Origin: Gammaproteobacteria bacterium | GTDB taxonomy: Bacteria; Pseudomonadota; Gammaproteobacteria; Enterobacterales; Psychrobiaceae | Direction: 5' to 3' | Assembly (NCBI GenBank): GCA_013214945.1 | Contig: JABSRT010000005.1 | Coordinates: 124,001 to 188,000, forward strand | Length of the DNA stretch: 64,000 nt | Shown here: in pieces, positions 59,411 through 64,000 of the stretch | Position numbering within the stretch: the stretch's first letter is position 1 | Layout of the letters: every line of letters starts with the position of its first letter | Position numbers and translations under genes: made by a program | The notes under the pieces: model-generated | What the model saw: the letters and a program-made list of their open reading frames with translations, nothing else | What the model was told of the DNA's origin: nothing | Databases searched by the model: none

Positions 59411-60334
59411 TTAAAATATTGACCGGTCTAATTTATCAGTTAACAATTCTAGTGCTGCGATTCCGGCGAGTGAATTTCCCGATGGATTTAATTCAGGCGA
59501 CCACACGCAAATGCTCATTTCTCCCGGAATAACCGCAACGATGCCACCACCGACGCCAGATTTTCCTGGCATGCCAACCCGATATGCAAAGTCACCCGCT
59601 TCGTCATATAAACCACAGGTTGCTAGTAACGCATTGAGTTGTTTACAGGATTTACCTGATATAAGCGGCTTATTTTGGCCTACCGGAATACCGCGATTCG
59701 CTAAATAACTAAAGGTTTTAGCCAAATCAATGCAGTTCATTTCAATTGAACACGCTTGAAAATAATCGACTAAAATTTTATCAACGTCATTATTAAAATT
59801 ACCGTGATCTTTCATTAAATAAGCAATCGCACTATTGCGCGCTGAATGCTGAAATTCAGAGCGGGCAACATTCTTGTTAAATTGAATTTTAGGGTTATCC
59901 GCTAATCGACGTACCAACTCCATTAAGGAATATTTAGGCGTATTGAGCTTGTCGGCCAATAAATCGCTGATCACTAACGCACCGGCGTTAATAAATGGAT
60001 TACGTGGCACTCCATGCTCAAATTCCAATTGGATGATTGAGTTAAATGCTTGGCCAGAAGGCTCTTTGCCTACTCGTGACCAAATTTCCTCGGGTTCAAA
60101 ATTACAAATAGCCAAGGTCAAACTCAGGGCCTTGGAGATACTTTGGATTGAGAATGGCTGCTCACAGTCACCGGCCTGAAAAACTTCACCGTCAATAGTG
60201 CACACGGCAATGCCTAAATTATTACCACTAACCTGCGCTAATGCGGGGATGTAATCGGCAACTTTGCCGCTGCCAAGCAAAGGTCTTACTTGCTCTAGAA
60301 TATTAGTCAGTAGTGTATTATTTAACGTCTTCAA
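59411..60334 (-). CDS. glsA: Glutaminase
   Basis: 307 residues if started at TTG 60334, the position where alignment with E. coli GlsB begins (308 residues); the frame stays open to a TTG at 60376 and neither start has an ideal ribosome site. The serine beta-lactamase-like fold has S65-x-x-K68 in FSIQSISK, then [11 protein letters not shown] and [21 protein letters not shown]. It hydrolyses glutamine to glutamate and ammonia in the cytosol. It is a single-gene unit. Confidence 0.93.
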   Translation of the reverse strand: MKTLNNTLLTNILEQVRPLLGSGKVADYIPALAQVSGNNLGIAVCTIDGEVFQAGDCEQPFSIQSISKALSLTLAICNFEPEEIWSRVGKEPSGQAFNSIIQLEFEHGVPRNPFINAGALVISDLLADKLNTPKYSLMELVRRLADNPKIQFNKNVARSEFQHSARNSAIAYLMKDHGNFNNDVDKILVDYFQACSIEMNCIDLAKTFSYLANRGIPVGQNKPLISGKSCKQLNALLATCGLYDEAGDFAYRVGMPGKSGVGGGIVAVIPGEMSICVWSPELNPSGNSLAGIAALELLTDKLDRSIF

Positions 60335-60695
60335 TCTGGTACATAGCCTTGGTCGAGCCTGATGGTAGCAGCACAATAAACACGTTTATTAGTAAAGTCC
60401 AATCGAGTTAGCTCTGTCAGCAAAAACAACTTAAAACCGATGAAAAAAAATCAAGAGGGAATATGTGTTAACGCGCTGTAATTAGGATCTATCTCTCTGG
60501 CACCTTGTTATCAAAAGACCCGTCAGGTGTTAATAAATGAGTTTAAGTACAACCAACAATTTGTTTTCGAACTGTTGGTGACGCCTTGGCTTAACCGAAG
60601 GTATGGATAATAGTTTTGTAACACATTGAAGCCAAGCGCATAATTTAAGTACCAGCATCCGTGCTAGCAAGGCGTTTTCACGTAGCAAGAGCAGG
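60335..60695. other. Gap of about 360 bases with no recognisable feature
   Basis: Between the glutaminase start and the end of the dienelactone-hydrolase-like gene I see no gene. It should hold the glutaminase promoter and the 3' region of the next gene. The segment near 60635-60690 with AAGTACCAGCATCCGTGCTA shows partial likeness to the repeat-rich gap at 47.5 kb. Confidence 0.3.
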
Positions 60696-61424
60696 TTATT
60701 TATTCAAGTTGTGCTCAAGAAAATTTAAAAATGCATTCCATGATTTTTTATCTGCTACTTCTTGGTAACGCCTCGATCCCATGACTGTAAATGCGTGGGG
60801 GGCACCAGAGTAGATTTGAATTTCATAATCTGCATTTACGGCTTCAAGTTTAGCACCTAAGTCTGCGACCTGGCTCAATGGGATCGCGGTGTCAGCACCA
60901 CCATGAGCAATAAAAAGTGGCGCAGTTAAATTATTATAATTTTGTCCTTCAGGTGTAGCTAAACCACCATGAAAGGTTACATAGCCTTTTACGTCCGGCG
61001 CTTTTGCTGAACGAGCAAGCTCTAAAACTGCCGCACCACCAAAGCAATAACCCATTACCACCATCTCATCTTGGCTTAATTTTTTTGACTCAGTAATCGC
61101 CGCTAAAATTAAGCGCTGCATCTTTTTACGATCTTTATATAACTTAGCCGTTTGTTCTTTTTTGGCTTTGGTTTCAACGGGACGATTTCCTGCACCGTAG
61201 AGATCTGCCGCAAAAGTATTGTAACCTTGCTCAGCAAGCATATCGGCACGCTTTTCTTCGTAATCGGTCAATCCATCCCAATCGTGTATCAGCAAAACAC
61301 TGCCTTTGGAGCCACCCAGTGCTTTAGCAAAATATCCTTGATAGTCTTGCCCATCAACTTGATAAGTAACCTGTTGCGCCGCGCAAGATATGCTAATTAA
61401 TAAACCTAACAATAATGCTTTCAT
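60696..61424 (-). CDS. Secreted dienelactone-hydrolase-family protein
   Basis: 242 residues with a signal peptide (1-16). The nucleophile is C127 in GYCFGG, the acid lies in AHGGADTAIP and the His in SGAPHAFTV, the full Cys-Asp-His triad of dienelactone hydrolases. Family stretch VLLIHDWDGLTDYEEKRADMLAEQGYN. Most homologues are cytosolic; the export signal makes this a periplasmic carboxyl-ester or lactone hydrolase of unknown substrate. Confidence 0.87.
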   Translation of the reverse strand: MKALLLGLLISISCAAQQVTYQVDGQDYQGYFAKALGGSKGSVLLIHDWDGLTDYEEKRADMLAEQGYNTFAADLYGAGNRPVETKAKKEQTAKLYKDRKKMQRLILAAITESKKLSQDEMVVMGYCFGGAAVLELARSAKAPDVKGYVTFHGGLATPEGQNYNNLTAPLFIAHGGADTAIPLSQVADLGAKLEAVNADYEIQIYSGAPHAFTVMGSRRYQEVADKKSWNAFLNFLEHNLNK

Positions 61425-61702
61425 TGGTAATACCCTCGTGTCGTTAGAATAACTATCTCACTCCAATTAACCGAAGTTATAAAATAGTCGTTCAAGAAAT
61501 AAAAATATCGCAGACATAATCAACCTTTCATCTTCTTTTTACGCCTTATTTATCCATTATTCAACACACTCTTCACATAGTTTTAGCGCAATAAAATGGT
61601 AAATTAACCAATCGTTTCAATTGCGGTTTAGCCGCCTGAAATCATACTAATTATAAAATATTACTTTGCTATTTTTTGATTTTATTTATATAAGATTTAC
61701 TA

Positions 61703-62191
61703 ATGAAAATGATGCTAACAACCAGCCTTGCCATAGGCGTATCTCTACTATTTACCGGTTGTAAATCGAGTGAGAACGGTGCGGATCCAACTGAAAATAT
61801 CTTAAGTACCTTCTCCATTGCAGCTTCTAACGACTGCGCTAATCATGTAAAGCCTGTTCCTGGCTATCATTACCACAGCGATGGATCTTGCTCTAGTGTT
61901 GAATTTTAAGCCGACGGCCATGGCGGCGCTTTTGGTTATGTACTCGATGGTTTTACAATTTATACCATGTTGAATAAAGACGGTGAAGAAGCAACCGATT
62001 TAGATCAATGTCGTGGCCACAGTGATGAAACACGAGGTTACCACTACCATTCAGCTGGCCCGGGTGAAAATGCATTTATTGGCTGCTTTGCCGGTAAAAT
62101 AGTACAAAGCGAGCGTTCTGATGGCCCTTCAGGTGGTGAAGAACCACCTGAAAGTACAGACCTACCTCCTGTTCCTTTAGAAGAAGCATAG
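61703..62191 (+). pseudogene. YHYH-domain lipoprotein gene interrupted by an in-frame TAA
   Basis: One reading frame runs from ATG 61703 to TAG 62191 with a single TAA at 61907-61909 (codon 69). The first part has a lipoprotein signal ending LLFTGC (C20) and PVPGYHYHSDGSC. After the stop the frame continues as ADGHGGAFGYVLDGFTIY, then DLDQCRGHSDETRGYHYHSAG, which are the diagnostic motifs of the YHYH family. The stop therefore truncates the domain. A single-base change in a sense codon would explain it. The rest is intact, so the lesion is recent or a sequencing error. Confidence 0.85.
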
Positions 62192-62383
62192 AACTTTGAA
62201 ACTGCTTACCCAAATTTAGTTAGTCGTAAGTGGTACCAAGCGAAGTAACTCCAGCTATTTCAGCACCTTGCTGGTTGAATAAAATATTTACGCTGGCATT
62301 AGGCACGGCATGAATAAAAAATTCAGCGAGCCTTATATCATTATTGAGTAGTTGTTATGGATTATTTATTTGATCCACCGCTC

Positions 62384-63208
62384 TTAATAGCCAGCCATAA
62401 TTTGGTCGATCAGACCATTTTGTTTTAGCGTGGTTATTGCGGCGTTTATTCGCAGCAGCATCGGTTGATTTTTTTTGGGTTGTTGATTGCAAAATACGAG
62501 GTAATTGTCCACTAGTGCCAACGGTATTGGCGCGATTTTTAATTGATCCATATCGATGCCAGCATTCTGAGCTGCATATTCGACGGTCGCACGTCCAGGA
62601 TTTAAAATCACCACCTCCACTCGACCTTTTAATAATAATTTTAGCATTGTCGTTGGTTCCTGCAGCGTTGCTACTGTAAATTTACCAACGGCCTGCTCAA
62701 ACTCATCGCCAAATGTTCCACCACGTAAGTAGGCTATATGTTTATCGTTTAAGTCACTCATTTTTTTATACTCAAAGCTCGAATCGGCTCGGGTAACAAC
62801 CACCGCCTTATCTGGCACTATCGACAATGAGTAGCTTAAGCTTTTTTGCCGTTCTTTGTTTTTGAATACCCCGGTCATCAGGCCTTCACATTTTTTTGTC
62901 AGCTCTAAGCCACGATTAAACGGGACCCCTTTGGCAATAAATTTAATTTTTGCCTGGCTTAAAATTGCTGCCGCTACATCGAAGGCAAATCCTTTAGCTT
63001 GCCCCCGTTGATTGGTCCAAGCCTTTGGTTTTTGCTGACTGTTGTAGAACAACGTTATCGGGACTGCTGCGCTGACAACTAATTCAAAAGCATCAGTCTG
63101 AGGTTTTACGGTCAACACAGGGGGTTCGGGTTGGCTCGCTTGAGTATTCAAGGCGATCGCTGCAACATTAATGAGTAAAATAATGTAGTGAGTTTTATTC
63201 AATTGCAT
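62384..63208 (-). CDS. Solute-binding-protein-family 3 domain protein
   Basis: 274 residues. Signal peptide 1-25, then the SBP_bac_3 pattern: GFAFDVAAAILSQAKIKFIAKGVPFNRGLELTKKCEGLMTG (in pieces), YLRGGTFGDEFEQAV near 162-176, and LLLKGRVEVVI. It resembles stand-alone polar-amino-acid-binding-like periplasmic proteins common in marine gammaproteobacteria. No permease or ATPase gene is near, so it may serve another transporter or a sensor. It is divergent from the gene at the right end by 267 bases of unremarkable sequence. Confidence 0.82.
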   Translation of the reverse strand: MQLNKTHYIILLINVAAIALNTQASQPEPPVLTVKPQTDAFELVVSAAVPITLFYNSQQKPKAWTNQRGQAKGFAFDVAAAILSQAKIKFIAKGVPFNRGLELTKKCEGLMTGVFKNKERQKSLSYSLSIVPDKAVVVTRADSSFEYKKMSDLNDKHIAYLRGGTFGDEFEQAVGKFTVATLQEPTTMLKLLLKGRVEVVILNPGRATVEYAAQNAGIDMDQLKIAPIPLALVDNYLVFCNQQPKKNQPMLLRINAAITTLKQNGLIDQIMAGY

Positions 63209-63475
63209 TGCTCCGTCATTTAAACCTGTGACTATTGGAACTGTTGTAATTTATGATGTGAGTAAAATTCTAGTTGTTGGAAATAGCTGGCGACTCTAAT
63301 TGAGCGCAGCGTTACGTAATAAAAAGTAGTTTAGTACAATTTTTCATACATAGGAGCGGTATTGCTGATAAGCGATTTTAGATGGGACGAAGCGAGACAA
63401 AATAAGATGAATGGTTGTGTCGATAGCGGTGACATTGTTAGCGCGAATTAGATATCCGCGCTAACAATACTGGAA

Positions 63476-64000
63476 TTACTTTTTCCAGTTAGCCCACGGA
63501 TCGACATCGGCAGCTGGTGCAGCTGGCGTGTGAGAACGGCTAGACGGTCTGCTTGAGCTAGAACCAGAGCGTGCGTTTGAGCTTGGGCGTGAACCTGAGT
63601 TAGGACGCCCAGTTCGACCGCCGCGTTCAAACATTGCAGCTTTGCTTTCGCGCACTTCACGTAACTGTTCGGCATCTTCCAAACTTAACTCGGCAGGGGT
63701 GCCCGGCTGTTGTTCGATTGGCATGGTGCGGTCACGCGGTGGTAATTCAAACTGCGAATCAGAGGCACGCGGTAAACTTTTTAATTGATACAAATAAAAT
63801 GCTTCAACTTTTTCACGCGCCCACACGGTTTTCTTTAAAAACTTATTGGCAGACTCAATGCTTGGTTTGTTTTTAAAACAATTGATATTTAAGTAAGCAA
63901 AAAGAATTTCAAAACTGTAGTGATCAACAAGTTCAACCAACATCGCTTCTAAGCCAACGCCGTGCAGTGGGTTATTTTGGTAATTACCGTCGTTATTATT
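63476..64000 (-). CDS. VF530-type DNA-binding protein with long disordered tail, 5' truncated by window
   Basis: The frame is open to the window edge; visible residues before the Met at 63943 read [11 protein letters not shown], the start of the VF530/DUF2132 domain, so the true start lies beyond 64000. The domain continues through [17 protein letters not shown] and [22 protein letters not shown], its conserved C-terminal part. Family members are usually about 70-80 residues; this one adds about 110 residues, ending in a Ser/Arg/Pro-rich stretch and the terminal DPWANWKK. The domain is proposed to bind DNA; function unknown. Confidence 0.8.
   Translation of the reverse strand, partial: NNNDGNYQNNPLHGVGLEAMLVELVDHYSFEILFAYLNINCFKNKPSIESANKFLKKTVWAREKVEAFYLYQLKSLPRASDSQFELPPRDRTMPIEQQPGTPAELSLEDAEQLREVRESKAAMFERGGRTGRPNSGSRPSSNARSGSSSSRPSSRSHTPAAPAADVDPWANWKK

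Noticed and set aside
61907-61909. Recoding (readthrough or selenocysteine) of the stop in the YHYH gene
   Set aside because: The codon is TAA, which is not used for selenocysteine or pyrrolysine, and no readthrough context is visible; nonsense mutation is simpler.

Overview
The window looks like chromosomal DNA from a marine-type gammaproteobacterium, most likely in or near the Alteromonadales. The reasons are: an AT-leaning, AAA/TTA-rich coding style; an rsmG-parA-parB-atpI-atpBEFHAGDC block in gammaproteobacterial order; RsmJ, RlmJ, PrlC, Gor and YqhD proteins close to their enterobacterial counterparts; and a VF530-type protein. I see no rRNA or tRNA gene, insertion sequence, prophage or CRISPR array. 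The genus cannot be fixed from sequence alone. Layout, left to right: (1) 1-3.5 kb: the 3' end of a 2OG-Fe(II) oxygenase, a GbcB-like flavin/[2Fe-2S] reductase, and a minus-strand trio (small secreted protein, HupE/UreJ-like membrane protein, membrane-anchored secreted protein). (2) 3.8-11.6 kb: a complete RND efflux operon (outer-membrane lipoprotein, adaptor, permease) running into its own OmpR-type two-component system, with an 11-bp-spaced direct repeat upstream that resembles a response-regulator operator. (3) 11.6-16.1 kb: a GAF-GGDEF diguanylate cyclase, a PaaI-like thioesterase, and a divergent AraC regulator/YqhD aldehyde reductase pair. (4) 16.4-26.2 kb: an AraC regulator followed by a seven-gene polyol operon: an ABC importer (binding protein, two permeases, ATPase), a mannitol-type dehydrogenase, Pgi and a fructokinase. 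Together these would import a hexitol, oxidise it to fructose, phosphorylate it and isomerise it to glucose 6-phosphate. (5) 26.2-33.4 kb: a DUF4870-like membrane protein, an EAL-CBS-GGDEF protein, two divergent alpha/beta hydrolases, RlmJ, a membrane diguanylate cyclase and an M48 peptidase. (6) 33.7-43.5 kb: the F1Fo ATP synthase operon, with parB, parA and rsmG upstream; mnmG, normally next to rsmG, is missing. (7) 43.7-49.5 kb: a Gfo/Idh/MocA oxidoreductase, a ZIP-like/DUF318 metal permease fusion preceded by a Zur-like palindrome, an NRDE protein, a HIT protein, RsmJ and a small secreted protein. (8) 49.6-53.6 kb: a LysR regulator convergent with a TRAP transporter operon (dctP-dctQ-dctM). 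(9) 54.2-64 kb: a Tag-like glycosylase behind prlC, gor, a frame-disrupted lipoprotein gene, a small membrane protein, glutaminase, a dienelactone-hydrolase-like secreted protein, a YHYH lipoprotein gene broken by one in-frame TAA, a solute-binding-like protein, and a VF530-type gene cut by the window end. Most genes are recognisable housekeeping or transport functions. The best candidates for something less described are the ZIP/DUF318 fusion with its Zur-like box, the HupE-associated trio, and the tandem operator in front of the RND operon. Motif calls were made by eye; no alignment or database search was run.
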